Source: SFLA01 sp045595785 (GTDB lineage: Bacteria > Bacillota > Clostridia > Oscillospirales > CAG-382). Taken from it: a stretch of DNA of 64,000 nucleotides. Position numbers and translations under genes: made by a program. Within the stretch, counting starts at the first letter, position 1. Each line of letters opens with the position of its first letter. The DNA is taken from the NCBI GenBank assembly GCA_045595785.1, contig JAZOBE010000009.1, positions 30,058 to 94,057 on the forward strand, written 5' to 3'. The notes under the pieces are model-generated. The model did not search any database. It saw only the letters and a program-made list of their open reading frames with translations, and was not told the origin of the DNA. Positions 42,475-51,211 of the stretch are shown one piece after another.

Positions 42475-43099
42475 AAATATGCCGGTGCGGAAAAATGTTC
42501 GCTGGGAAAAACAGGACTACAGTCAACCGGCTGAATATGCAATAACGATATGCGTGAAGGATAATAAACAGATATTATCGAGAGTTGTGTGGGATAATTC
42601 AATGCGGGGCGTCGAGGCGCCGCCCCCTACTAACTATACGATTACCGAAAACGAAAAAAATAATAATGCGAATAATGAAGTCTGTTCATTATCAAAAAAA
42701 TCAGATCAAACCGTAGGGGACGGCGCCCCCGACGTCCCGAAAACAGCGAGAGTAATATTAACTCCCTACGGGAAAATAGTAGAAAAACACATACAAAATT
42801 CAAAACGAATGTCAAAAATAACCGTGTTGAAATATGTGATAATGCCCAGTCATATTCATATACTCGTCCGTATAGAGCCTGAAAATACGGCAGAAAATGC
42901 GGAAAAACATATTATTACACCTGCAAACGAATTGATACCCAGATTTGTGGGTGTGTTAAAACGATTATCTCACCGTGATATTGGTGAAAAAATATTTCAA
43001 CGTTCATTTTACGACCACGTTATACGTGATGACAACGATTTAACGGGTGCAAAAACATATATTAGTGAAAACCCTATCCGATGGTTAGAAGAAAATTAA
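42464..43099 (+). CDS. REP-associated tyrosine transposase (IS200-like Y1, HUH family)
   Basis: A 211-residue single-strand DNA transposase-like protein. The HUH metal motif is H130 and H132 in MPSHIHILV, the catalytic tyrosine is Y183 in QRSFYDHVIRDD, and the C-terminus SENPIRWLEE is typical of RAYTs. Between strand VV and ARVILTPYGKIVE, residues 43-95 form an insert whose DNA contains two repeat fragments (42604-42630 and 42709-42745) encoding GVEAPPP and VGDGAPDVP in frame. The start at 42464 overlaps the upstream gene; ATG 42479 is an alternative. No Shine-Dalgarno is clear. No left and right IS ends are seen, consistent with a RAYT rather than an IS. Confidence 0.88.
   Translation: MTDKNMPVRKNVRWEKQDYSQPAEYAITICVKDNKQILSRVVWDNSMRGVEAPPPTNYTITENEKNNNANNEVCSLSKKSDQTVGDGAPDVPKTARVILTPYGKIVEKHIQNSKRMSKITVLKYVIMPSHIHILVRIEPENTAENAEKHIITPANELIPRFVGVLKRLSHRDIGEKIFQRSFYDHVIRDDNDLTGAKTYISENPIRWLEEN
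42604..42630. repeat. GGGGCG-type palindrome inside the RAYT frame, without H insert
   Basis: It reads GCGGGGCGTCG then AGGCGCCGCCCCCTAC. Repeat E10 has the same two halves separated by an H hairpin (34188-34260), so this is an empty-site version. Confidence 0.75.
42709..42745. repeat. Repeat fragment inside the RAYT frame, near-identical to E5 core
   Basis: 36 of 37 bases equal 19664-19700 (the only difference is C at 42726 against T at 19681). It contains GGGGACGGCG and CCCCGACGTCCCG. Confidence 0.85.
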
Positions 43100-43113
43100 G
43101 AAAATTCCGAATA

Positions 43114-43440
43114 GGACTGACGCATTTGGATGCAGAAGGAATTTTTAGGCGCGTGAATCGGGCACCCCGAAAAATGCGCGCATTTTTTGGGGACCCCTTG
43201 GAGCTGTAGATTACTACTGCCCACCGACTAAAAATTTCTACAAAAACGCAAACAAAATAAATTTGCAGGAAATCCTGAAAGGATTTCTACCGATAAAACC
43301 GTTAGAAGCGGGACGTCGGAGCGGGGTCCCTGCAAATGCGTTCCAGCATTTGTGGGGTGCGTTTCGAGGACACCGTCCCCTACGATTTGCAAATCATTTT
43401 AGTGTGTGCGTTTTTGGGTCTGCGCCGAATGCTAAGTCCC
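43114..43440. repeat. Composite intergenic repeat E11, gyrB leader
   Basis: The left end GGACTGACGCATTTGG-ATGCAGAA and the inverted right end GGGACTTAGCATTCGG-CGCAGACC match. The left end contains an H hairpin (43163-43197) and the long-hairpin remnants, then CAAAAACGCA. The core has the GAAATCC/GGATTTC hairpin and GGGACGTCG with a second H hairpin (43323-43359) before GGACACCGTCCCCTACG. The right end is TGCGTTTTTGGG-TCTGCG. It starts 15 bp after the RAYT stop and ends 19 bp before the gyrB ATG. Confidence 0.87.
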
Positions 43441-43458
43441 GATAGAGAGGAAAAAAAT

Positions 43459-45366
43459 ATGAGCGAAATCAAAAATTACGACGACAGTCAAATACAGGTC
43501 CTTGAGGGTCTGGAGGCGGTGCGGAAGCGTCCCGGTATGTATATCGGTACTACCTCGGCGAGAGGACTCCACCATCTTATATATGAAATAGTGGATAATT
43601 CTATTGACGAGATACTTGCAGGATATTGCAAGGACGTTATTGTCGTGCTTGAAAAGGACGGATCCTGTACCGTTAAGGATAACGGACGAGGTGTGCCCAG
43701 CGGTATCCACCCCACACAGGGCAAGCCTACACTTGAGGTTATTTTCTCGGTGCTTCACGCAGGCGGTAAGTTTGGCGGCGGCGGTTACCAGATAGCAGGC
43801 GGCTTGCACGGTGTTGGTGCTTCTGTTGTTAACGCACTTTCAAAGCGTCTTGAGGCGTATAACCACCGTGATGGAAAGGGATATTACGTTGCTTTTGAGC
43901 GCGGTAATATGGTTGAGCCCATGCGTGAAACGGGTGAGACCGAGGAGCACGGTCTTACTGTACGCTTCTGGCCCGATGAGGAAATATTTGAGACTGTGGT
44001 TTTCGATACCGAGACGGTACGTACCCGACTTCGCGAGCAGGCGTTCCTTAACGCAGGTGCATCTATTATTCTTAGGGACGAGAGAGTTGAGCCTGCCACG
44101 GAAGAGCATTTTTGCTTTGAGGGCGGTATAAGAGAGTTTGTAACCTATATAAACGACCAAAAGGGCGCGGAGATGCTGCATAGCGACGTAATTTACGTTA
44201 GCGGCGAGAAGGGCACGTCTATTGCAGAGGTTGCACTCCAGTACAACGATACCTATAACGAAAGCATTATATCCTTTGCAAACAACATGCACACCATTGA
44301 GGGCGGTACCCACGAGACGGGATTCCGCAGTGCTATTACAAAGGTATTAAACGATTACGGCAGAAAATACAGCATCCTTAAAGAGGGTGAGAAATTAAGC
44401 GGTGAGGACGTCAGAGAAGGTCTTACCGCCGTTGTAAGCGTTAAGCTGGTGGACGCACAGTTTGAATCCCAAACAAAGGCAAAATTGGGTAATTCCGAAA
44501 TTCGTACACTTGTTGAAACCATGGTGAACGAAAAGCTTGCCACTTATCTTGAGGAAAACGCCACCACCGCAAGAACCATTCTTGAAAAGGCGCTTTCCGC
44601 TTCCCGTGCGAGAGAGGCGGCAAGAAAGGCAAGAGAATTAACCAGAAGAAAGGGTCTGCTGGAATCCTCCTCCCTGCCCGGAAAGCTTGCAGACTGTAAC
44701 GAAAGAAGAGCCGAATTTACCGAGCTTTATCTGGTAGAGGGTGACTCTGCGGGCGGTACTGCAAAGGACTGCCGCGACCATAGATTCCAGGCTATTCTCC
44801 CTCTCCGCGGTAAGATTCTTAACGTTGAGAAGGCTCGTCTTGAGAGAATATATTCTTCCACACAGATAATTCCCATTATCCTTGCTTTGGGCACGGGTAT
44901 TGGCAGTGAATTTGATATTACAAAATTAAGATACGGCAAGATAGTTATTATGGCGGATGCGGACGTTGACGGCGCACACATAAAAACACTGCTGCTCACC
45001 TTCTTCTTCAGACACATGCGTCCTCTTATTGAAAACGGTCACATTTTTGCAGCCCAGCCCCCTCTTTATAAGGTCTACAAGGGCAAGCAGCAGAGATATG
45101 CGTTCTCTGACGAGGAGAGAGACGTATGTATTGCGGAGCTTGGCGCAGGCGCTCAGGCTGAGAGATATAAGGGTCTTGGCGAGATGGACGCAGACCAGCT
45201 TTGGGAGACCACTATGGACCCCGAGAGAAGAACCTTAAAGCGTGTTACCATTGAAGACGCGCTTATGGCAGACGCGCTGTTTAGCGTACTCATGGGCGAC
45301 AAGGTAGAGCCACGCCGTGAATTTATTGAAATGAATGCAAAATATGCAGAAAATATCGACGTTTAA
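43459..45366 (+). CDS. gyrB: DNA gyrase subunit B
   Basis: A 635-residue ATPase subunit of gyrase. The GHKL ATPase domain has VLEGLEAVRKRPGMYIG, the DNGRGVPSG motif and GLHGVGASVVNALS. The TOPRIM domain has YLVEGDSAGG and ADADVDGAHI, and the C-terminus ends MNAKYAENIDV as usual. The ATG at 43459 has AGAGAGG 8 bases upstream; a longer frame would translate repeat E11. Any promoter upstream must lie in or before that repeat. Confidence 0.98.
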   Translation: MSEIKNYDDSQIQVLEGLEAVRKRPGMYIGTTSARGLHHLIYEIVDNSIDEILAGYCKDVIVVLEKDGSCTVKDNGRGVPSGIHPTQGKPTLEVIFSVLHAGGKFGGGGYQIAGGLHGVGASVVNALSKRLEAYNHRDGKGYYVAFERGNMVEPMRETGETEEHGLTVRFWPDEEIFETVVFDTETVRTRLREQAFLNAGASIILRDERVEPATEEHFCFEGGIREFVTYINDQKGAEMLHSDVIYVSGEKGTSIAEVALQYNDTYNESIISFANNMHTIEGGTHETGFRSAITKVLNDYGRKYSILKEGEKLSGEDVREGLTAVVSVKLVDAQFESQTKAKLGNSEIRTLVETMVNEKLATYLEENATTARTILEKALSASRAREAARKARELTRRKGLLESSSLPGKLADCNERRAEFTELYLVEGDSAGGTAKDCRDHRFQAILPLRGKILNVEKARLERIYSSTQIIPIILALGTGIGSEFDITKLRYGKIVIMADADVDGAHIKTLLLTFFFRHMRPLIENGHIFAAQPPLYKVYKGKQQRYAFSDEERDVCIAELGAGAQAERYKGLGEMDADQLWETTMDPERRTLKRVTIEDALMADALFSVLMGDKVEPRREFIEMNAKYAENIDV

Positions 45367-45387
45367 GGGAAAGGAGGAAACATAGTT

Positions 45388-47919
45388 TTGGCACACGAGG
45401 AATATGATTACAGTTCCCATGAGAACCAATGTATAGTTAATATAGGCATTGAAAAAGAGATAAAGACAAGCTATATTGAATACGCTATGTCGGTTATTGT
45501 AGGAAGAGCTCTTCCCGACGTGCGTGACGGTCTTAAGCCGGTACACCGCAGAATACTTTATTCCATGCACGAGGAGCATCTGACATACGATAAGCCTTTC
45601 CGTAAGTCCGCAACCACGGTAGGTTACGTGCTGGGTCATTACCATCCCCACGGCGACGCTTCGGTTTATGATGCGATGGTTCGTCTGGCACAGCCCTTCT
45701 CTATGAGATATACTCTGGTTGAAGGTCACGGTAACTTCGGTAATATTGACGGTGACGGCGCGGCTGCTTACCGTTATACCGAGGCGCGTATGGCACGTCT
45801 TGCCAACCTTATGCTTAAGGATATTGAAAAGGAAGTTGTGGATTTCGTTCCCAACTTTGATAACAAGGCAAGAGAGCCTGTATGTCTTCCCAGCCGTTTC
45901 CCCAATCTTTTGGTAAACGGATCTATCGGTATTGCTGTTGGTATGGCTACCAACATTCCTCCCCACAATATGGGCGAGGTTATTGACGCCACCAAATATC
46001 TGATGGACAACCCCGATTGCACCGTAAAGGACCTTATGCAGTTTGTAAAGGGTCCCGACTTTCCTACCTACGGCACCATTCACGGCACTGCAGGTATTTA
46101 TGAGGCGTACACCACCGGTAAGGGCAGAATTAAGGTAAGAGCAAAATGCCACTTTGAGGAAAAGAGAGGCAAGACCTCTATTATTGTTACAGAGCTTCCT
46201 TACCAGGTAAACCGTTCCATGCTGTTGGATTATATGGCAAGTCTTGTTAAGGACAAGCGTATTGAGGGTATTTCGGATATCCGTAACGAATCCGGCAGAG
46301 AGGGTATGCGTATCGTTATCGACCTGAAGAAGGACGCTAACCGTGACGTAGTGCTTAACCTTTTGTATAAATATACACAGCTTGAGGACACCTGCGCTAT
46401 TAATATGCTTGCGCTGGTGGACGGTGAGCCAAAGACGCTTTCGCTTAAGGACATTCTGTTCCACTATATTAACCACCAGATATCCGTGGTTACCAGAAGA
46501 ACACAGTTTGACCTTGCAAAAGCAGAGAGAGAGGCTCATCTTTACGAGGGCTACAAGATAGCGATTGATAATATTGACGAGGTTATCGGTATTATCCGTT
46601 CCTCCGCTTCTATTCCCGATGCCAAGGAAAAGCTGATTGCAAGATTTGCTTTATCCGAAGTGCAGGCGCAGGCTATTGTTGAAATGCCTTTGGGACGACT
46701 TTCCGGTATGGAGAGACAAAAGATAGAAGAGCGTCTGGCGGCGCTGTATGCCACTATCGAGGAGCTGCGCGGTATTCTTGCCGATGATAACAAGATTAAA
46801 CAGATAATCAAGGACGAGATGGACGATATCCGCAACCGATTCGGAGATGAACGCCGAACGGCTATTGAGGAAGCGGAAAACGATATTCTTATTGAGGATC
46901 TTATTCAGCGTGAATACTGCGTTATTACCGCTACTCATGACGGATACGTTAAGCGTCTGCCCTCGGATACTTATTCCTCACAGCGCAGAGGCGGTAAGGG
47001 TATTACCGCTATGGCGACCAAGGAGGAGGATTTCGTAGAGGACGTTATTGTGGCACATTCCCACGATTTCCTGCTGTTCTTCTCGGATAAAGGCAAGATA
47101 TACTTCAAGAAGTGCTACGAGGTGCCTGAGGCATCCCGTACCGCAAAGGGCACAAACCTTGTTAACGTGCTGTCACTTGACGAAAAGGAAAAGATTACCG
47201 CAATTATCCCCGTGGCAGGCTTTACAGACGATAAATATATTGTTCTGCTTACCAAAAACGGCGTTATTAAGAGGGTTAATCTGATGGATTACCACACCCG
47301 CCGTACAACGGGTATTTACGCTATTAACCTTGACGAGGGCGATGCGCTTCTTTACGTTATGCTGACAAACGGCAACGACGATATTATTTGCGCTACCTCA
47401 AAGGGTCTGGGTATCCGCTTTAACGAAAACGATATCCGCTGTATGGGCAGACTTGCCCGCGGTGTTAAGGCTGTAACGCTGGCTGACGATGATTACGTTG
47501 TAGGCGCTGCAGTTATTCCCGAGACAGACGAAGGTAAGGTTCTTATTACTATTACCGAATCAGGCTTCGGTAAGCGTACTGCTCCCGACGAATATCCCGT
47601 GCAGAAGCGCGGCGGTAAGGGTATGATATGCCACAGAATTACCGAAAAGACGGGTAAATTGTGCGGTATTAAGATGGTTGCGGAAACTGATGACGTTATG
47701 CTGATAACCGATTCGGGTATTATAATCCGTACCGCTGTTAACGAAATTCCCGTTTACGGCAGACCTGCCGCAGGCGTTATTGTGATGCGTACCGGTGAGA
47801 ACGCGGTTATTTCCCGTTTCGCCGTTGTTAAGCAGGACGAAAACGCAGAGGAAAACACCGAAGAGAATACCGAAGAAAATACTGATGAATCCGTAGAAAA
47901 CACTCCCGTGGAGGAATAA
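45388..47919 (+). CDS. gyrA: DNA gyrase subunit A
   Basis: An 843-residue subunit with the breakage-reunion domain (VIVGRALPDVRDGLKPVHRRIL, catalytic tyrosine in AAYRYTEARM) and a beta-pinwheel C-terminal domain carrying the GyrA-box QRRGGKG near residue 530. Translation starts at TTG (45388), 10 bases after AAAGGAGG. The final 25 residues are an acidic tail of repeated EENTEEN units. It follows gyrB by 21 bp. Confidence 0.98.
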   Translation: MAHEEYDYSSHENQCIVNIGIEKEIKTSYIEYAMSVIVGRALPDVRDGLKPVHRRILYSMHEEHLTYDKPFRKSATTVGYVLGHYHPHGDASVYDAMVRLAQPFSMRYTLVEGHGNFGNIDGDGAAAYRYTEARMARLANLMLKDIEKEVVDFVPNFDNKAREPVCLPSRFPNLLVNGSIGIAVGMATNIPPHNMGEVIDATKYLMDNPDCTVKDLMQFVKGPDFPTYGTIHGTAGIYEAYTTGKGRIKVRAKCHFEEKRGKTSIIVTELPYQVNRSMLLDYMASLVKDKRIEGISDIRNESGREGMRIVIDLKKDANRDVVLNLLYKYTQLEDTCAINMLALVDGEPKTLSLKDILFHYINHQISVVTRRTQFDLAKAEREAHLYEGYKIAIDNIDEVIGIIRSSASIPDAKEKLIARFALSEVQAQAIVEMPLGRLSGMERQKIEERLAALYATIEELRGILADDNKIKQIIKDEMDDIRNRFGDERRTAIEEAENDILIEDLIQREYCVITATHDGYVKRLPSDTYSSQRRGGKGITAMATKEEDFVEDVIVAHSHDFLLFFSDKGKIYFKKCYEVPEASRTAKGTNLVNVLSLDEKEKITAIIPVAGFTDDKYIVLLTKNGVIKRVNLMDYHTRRTTGIYAINLDEGDALLYVMLTNGNDDIICATSKGLGIRFNENDIRCMGRLARGVKAVTLADDDYVVGAAVIPETDEGKVLITITESGFGKRTAPDEYPVQKRGGKGMICHRITEKTGKLCGIKMVAETDDVMLITDSGIIIRTAVNEIPVYGRPAAGVIVMRTGENAVISRFAVVKQDENAEENTEENTEENTDESVENTPVEE

Positions 47920-47922
47920 AAA

Positions 47923-48459
47923 ATGGCTATTAAAACTTTTGTGCTTGATAATATTGCAGACCGCGAACAGCGCCACGCGCTGGTAACAGAAAAGGCAAGA
48001 GAATATTTCGGCAATCCCGAGGTAGAGGTGGTTTATGGTAACCGCGGCAAGCCTTCCGTTAAGGGTATTGACAAAAAGTACGTGTCGGTAACCACCACCG
48101 GTGCGGTTATGGTAGTGGTGTTCTCGGATAAGCCCGTTGGTATTGACGGAGAGTATCTGGGCAGATTTAACGACCATAATCATCCCGATTATCTGGCTAT
48201 TGCCGAGAGGTTCTTTACCGAGGAAGAGGCTGAATACGTTCGTGATAACGACAGTGACCCTATCGCTTTCGCAAAGGTTTGGGTGCGTAAAGAGGCGTAT
48301 TCTAAGTATACGGGAAAAGGTCTCTCCGATTTTTCAAACTTCACCGTTACCGACGGCGAGCGCTTTAACGCAAAGGTTAACGGCGTGCCTGTAAAGAAGT
48401 TTAACGTGTCTTTTCCGGGAAGCAGTGAGTATATCTTTGCCCTCGCCGGCAACGAGTAG
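47923..48459 (+). CDS. 4'-phosphopantetheinyl transferase superfamily protein (Sfp-type)
   Basis: A 178-residue protein with the family motifs VGIDGEYL, FFTEEEAEYV and FAKVWVRKEAYSKYTGKGL. These supply the magnesium and CoA-binding residues of Sfp-like enzymes that load phosphopantetheine on carrier proteins. The usual VGIDVE motif reads VGIDGE here; the second acidic residue is kept. It starts 3 bases after gyrA, an unusual partner. No polyketide or peptide synthetase is in the window, so its carrier protein is unknown. Confidence 0.87.
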   Translation: MAIKTFVLDNIADREQRHALVTEKAREYFGNPEVEVVYGNRGKPSVKGIDKKYVSVTTTGAVMVVVFSDKPVGIDGEYLGRFNDHNHPDYLAIAERFFTEEEAEYVRDNDSDPIAFAKVWVRKEAYSKYTGKGLSDFSNFTVTDGERFNAKVNGVPVKKFNVSFPGSSEYIFALAGNE

Positions 48460-48506
48460 GGCGTGTTGCCAAGGCGCAGAACAATAAGCGCATAAAAAAA
48501 TAAGAA

Positions 48507-48546
48507 TACGGCGGAAATGGTTATTATCATCTCCGCCGTTGTTTTT
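48507..48546 (+). terminator. Terminator after the gyrase operon
   Basis: The arms ACGGCGGA and TCCGCCGT enclose a 16-base loop and are followed by TGTTTTT. Confidence 0.75.
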
Positions 48547-48549
48547 GAT

Positions 48550-48588
48550 AAAAAAAGCGAGAGATCGTAATTAATCTCTCGCGTCTTT
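48550..48588 (-). terminator. Terminator of the minus-strand lipoprotein gene
   Basis: On the minus strand GCGAGAGAT/ATCTCTCGC is followed by TTTTTTT. The stem resembles the terminator at 6820-6860. Confidence 0.8.
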
Positions 48589-48600
48589 TAATTATTCGCC

Positions 48601-49347
48601 TTATTCGCCGTAGATTTCGAGCTCGTCGATGAACATCCAAGCGCCGCCTTCGTTCATGGTAAGAGCGAGACGAACGTACTGAGCGGAAGTTCCTTCGGGA
48701 GCGGAAACTGCAACCCAAGTTACGCAGTTAGCGTCACCTGCGGTAACGTTAACCTTGCCAACGGAAGTCCAGTTTTCACCGTCATCGGAAACGAGCAGCT
48801 CACCGGAAACGGGAGGCATAACGCCGGACCAGCCGGGACCGCCGTATACGTTTGCACGTACGCCGTAAACGGTCTTCTTTGCGCCGAGGTCAACGGTAGG
48901 AATTGCTACGCCGTTTTCAGTGTTGCCATTGTCATCCCACCAGTAGTAACCGAACCACTGACCGGGAACCCACTTGATGTTAGCTTCTTCAAAGGAAGCT
49001 TCTACAATACCGTCGGTAAGGCTGGTGTCTATCCACATGGTGTTACCCTCAAGGTTTTCCTGATTAAGTACGGTAAGACCGAGAGCGATGTTGGTGCCGT
49101 TGAAGGTGAGAGTAGGATCATTCTCAGAAGCTTCGGGGCCTGCAGGCTCCTCGGAAACTTCTTCCTCAGAAGCCTCGGGAGCAACGGATGCTTCGGGTTC
49201 TTCGGACTTTTCGTCTACCTTGCTTTCTTCTGCGGGAGCGGAAGATTCGGTAGCGGGTGCGGAATTCTCAGCAGGAGTCTCATCACAAGCAACGAGGCAA
49301 ACTGCGAAAACCATAACGAGTGCAAGAATAAATGCTATTTTCTTCAT
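48601..49347 (-). CDS. Lipoprotein with discoidin-like (F5/8 type C) domain, paralogue 1
   Basis: A 248-residue protein. The signal peptide MKKIAFILALVMVFAV ends in the lipobox LVAC (C21). A low-complexity Glu/Ala/Ser/Pro linker spans about 25-78. The C-terminal domain (about 80-248) has discoidin-like beta segments: TVDLGAKKTVYGVRANVYGG, LLVSDDGENWTSVG and AQYVRLALTMNEGGAWMFIDELEIYG. F5/8C domains bind glycans or other surfaces. The leader and C-terminal motifs are shared with 51212-51964. AAAAGGAG precedes the ATG. Confidence 0.83.
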   Translation of the reverse strand: MKKIAFILALVMVFAVCLVACDETPAENSAPATESSAPAEESKVDEKSEEPEASVAPEASEEEVSEEPAGPEASENDPTLTFNGTNIALGLTVLNQENLEGNTMWIDTSLTDGIVEASFEEANIKWVPGQWFGYYWWDDNGNTENGVAIPTVDLGAKKTVYGVRANVYGGPGWSGVMPPVSGELLVSDDGENWTSVGKVNVTAGDANCVTWVAVSAPEGTSAQYVRLALTMNEGGAWMFIDELEIYGE

Positions 49348-49385
49348 TTTGTGTTTTCTCCTTTTTTGAATTTTTTAGCTCATAT

Positions 49386-49414
49386 ACTATACCATTTTAT
49401 TAATGATAAGTCAA
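49386..49414 (-). promoter_or_regulatory. Promoter of lipoprotein paralogue 1
   Basis: On the minus strand this reads TTGACT-N17-TATAGT, 38 bp upstream of the start. Confidence 0.68.
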
Positions 49415-49497
49415 GTTTAATAAATATACAAAAACCCCTTTTAATATTTGAATTTTTATGATAGAATATATCAATCCCATAAGTGAGGTGTTTTTTT

Positions 49498-49767
49498 ATG
49501 AAAGCAGTATTGACGGTTATCGGTAAGGACACGGTTGGTATCCTTGCGAAAATAAGCACGTTCTGCGCTTCCAAAAACGTAAATATTACAGACGTTACCC
49601 AGACGGTTTTGCAGGATATGTTCTGTATGATAATGATGTGCGATATCAGCGGTATAAGCTGTGAGTTCGGTGATTTTGTTGACGACGCCGCGAAGATCGG
49701 TGAGGAGAACGGACTCCGAGTACACGTTATGCACAAGGACAGCTTTGATTCCATGCACAGGATCTGA
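49498..49767 (+). CDS. ACT domain protein (UPF0237 type)
   Basis: An 89-residue single ACT domain (MKAVLTVIGKDTVGILAKISTFCASKNVNITDVTQ), the UPF0237 signature. GAGGTG lies 8 bases before the ATG at 49498. It is 11 bases upstream of a UPF0210 gene, a pairing conserved across bacteria and archaea. ACT domains usually sense amino acids, so this may be the regulatory half of the pair. Confidence 0.9.
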   Translation: MKAVLTVIGKDTVGILAKISTFCASKNVNITDVTQTVLQDMFCMIMMCDISGISCEFGDFVDDAAKIGEENGLRVHVMHKDSFDSMHRI

Positions 49768-49778
49768 GGTAAAAAAAC

Positions 49779-51137
49779 ATGATAGAAACAAGAGATATTC
49801 TTGAAACCATACAAATGATACAGGACGAGCATCTGGATATCCGTACAGTAACCATGGGTATCTCGCTGCTGGATTGTATCAGCTCGGATATTGATATTTC
49901 CGCAAAGCAGGTTTACGATAAAATTGCAAGATGCGCACAAAACCTTGTTCCCACCGCCAACAGAATTGAAAAGGAACTGGGTATTCCCATAATAAACAAG
50001 CGTGTTTCGGTTACTCCCGTGGCGCTTCTCTGCGCCGCCGCCAAGGGGGACCCCATTAAGTTTGCATACGCTTTGGAAAAGGCTTCCCGTGAAACCGGCG
50101 TAAACTTTATTGGCGGTTATTCCGCTTTGGTTCAAAAGGGCTTTGCCGCAGGCGATACCGAGCTGATAAGCTCTATTCCCCGTGCCCTGGCGGAAACAGA
50201 CCATATCTGCGCATCCGTTAACATCGGCTCCACCAAGGCAGGAATTAATATGGACGCTGTGGGTCTGATGGGAAAAATCGTTAAGGAGACCGCCGCCCTC
50301 ACCGCTGACCGTGATTGTATCGGTGCGGCAAAGCTGGTGGTGCTGTGCAACGCTCCCGAGGACAACCCCTTTATGGCAGGTGCGTTCCACGGTGTAGGCG
50401 AGCCTGACTGTGTTATTAACGTAGGTGTTTCGGGTCCCGGCGTTGTAAGAAGCGCGATATCAAAAGCGCCCAAGGCCGCAAGTATTAACGAAATTGCAGA
50501 TATAATCAAGAAAACCGCCTTCAAGATAACCCGTATGGGTCAGCTTGTGGCGTATCGCGCATCCGAAAGCTTGGGTGTGCCCTTTGGTATTGTTGACCTT
50601 TCTCTTGCCCCTACCCCTGCTATCGGAGATTCGGTGGCGCATATTCTTGAGGAGATGGGTCTTTCCTCCTGCGGCTCTGCAGGAACCACAGCATGTCTTG
50701 CCATGCTTAACGATGCAGTTAAAAAAGGCGGCGTAATGGCGTCCAGCCACGTTGGCGGACTTTCCGGCGCGTTTATTCCCGTTACCGAGGATGCAGGTAT
50801 GATTGCCGCCGCAAGAAGCGGATGTCTTACTATTGAAAAGCTGGAGGCGATGACGGCAGTATGCTCCGTAGGTCTGGATATGATAAACATTCCCGGTGAC
50901 ACCACGGCAGAGGTGATTTCCGGTATTATTGCAGACGAGGCGGCTATTGGTATGGTAAACTCCAAGACGACTGCTGTCCGTGTGATACCCGCTATCGGTA
51001 AAAAGGCAGGAGACGAGCTGAATTTCGGCGGTCTGCTGGGCGGCGGTCCCGTTATGAAGGTGAACACCGCTTCTCCACAGGTGTTTATACACCGCGGCGG
51101 ACGTATTCCTGCACCTATACAGAGCCTTAAAAATTAA
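49779..51137 (+). CDS. UPF0210/DUF711 (PFL) family protein
   Basis: A 452-residue protein, nearly the length of the whole family. Typical segments are ETIQMIQDEHLDIRTVTMGISLLDC, INVGVSGPGVVRSA and the C-terminal GGLLGGGPVMKVNT...FIHRGGRIPAPIQSLKN. The fold is related to glycyl-radical-like barrels, but the activity is unknown. The gene is coupled to the upstream ACT-domain gene, which points to an amino-acid-related role. Confidence 0.9.
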   Translation: MIETRDILETIQMIQDEHLDIRTVTMGISLLDCISSDIDISAKQVYDKIARCAQNLVPTANRIEKELGIPIINKRVSVTPVALLCAAAKGDPIKFAYALEKASRETGVNFIGGYSALVQKGFAAGDTELISSIPRALAETDHICASVNIGSTKAGINMDAVGLMGKIVKETAALTADRDCIGAAKLVVLCNAPEDNPFMAGAFHGVGEPDCVINVGVSGPGVVRSAISKAPKAASINEIADIIKKTAFKITRMGQLVAYRASESLGVPFGIVDLSLAPTPAIGDSVAHILEEMGLSSCGSAGTTACLAMLNDAVKKGGVMASSHVGGLSGAFIPVTEDAGMIAAARSGCLTIEKLEAMTAVCSVGLDMINIPGDTTAEVISGIIADEAAIGMVNSKTTAVRVIPAIGKKAGDELNFGGLLGGGPVMKVNTASPQVFIHRGGRIPAPIQSLKN

Positions 51138-51142
51138 ATATG

Positions 51143-51171
51143 TTGACAAGTGCGTATTTATATGGTAAAAT
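51143..51171 (+). promoter_or_regulatory. Promoter of lipoprotein paralogue 2
   Basis: TTGACA-N17-TAAAAT, 40 bp before the ATG at 51212. Confidence 0.75.
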
Positions 51172-51211
51172 AACTTTTAGCAAAAGCTATATTAAAAAGG
51201 AGAAAACACAA

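Noticed and set aside
42464..43099. RAYT considered as a complete IS200/IS605 insertion sequence
   Set aside because: No conserved left and right end hairpins of an IS and no TnpB; the protein shows the RAYT-type C-terminus.
43336..43458. N-terminal extension of gyrB by 41 codons
   Set aside because: It reads through repeat E11; the ATG at 43459 has a good ribosome-binding site and matches the family start.
46551..46938. Minus-strand frames opposite gyrA
   Set aside because: They are shadow frames caused by codon bias; gyrA is certain.
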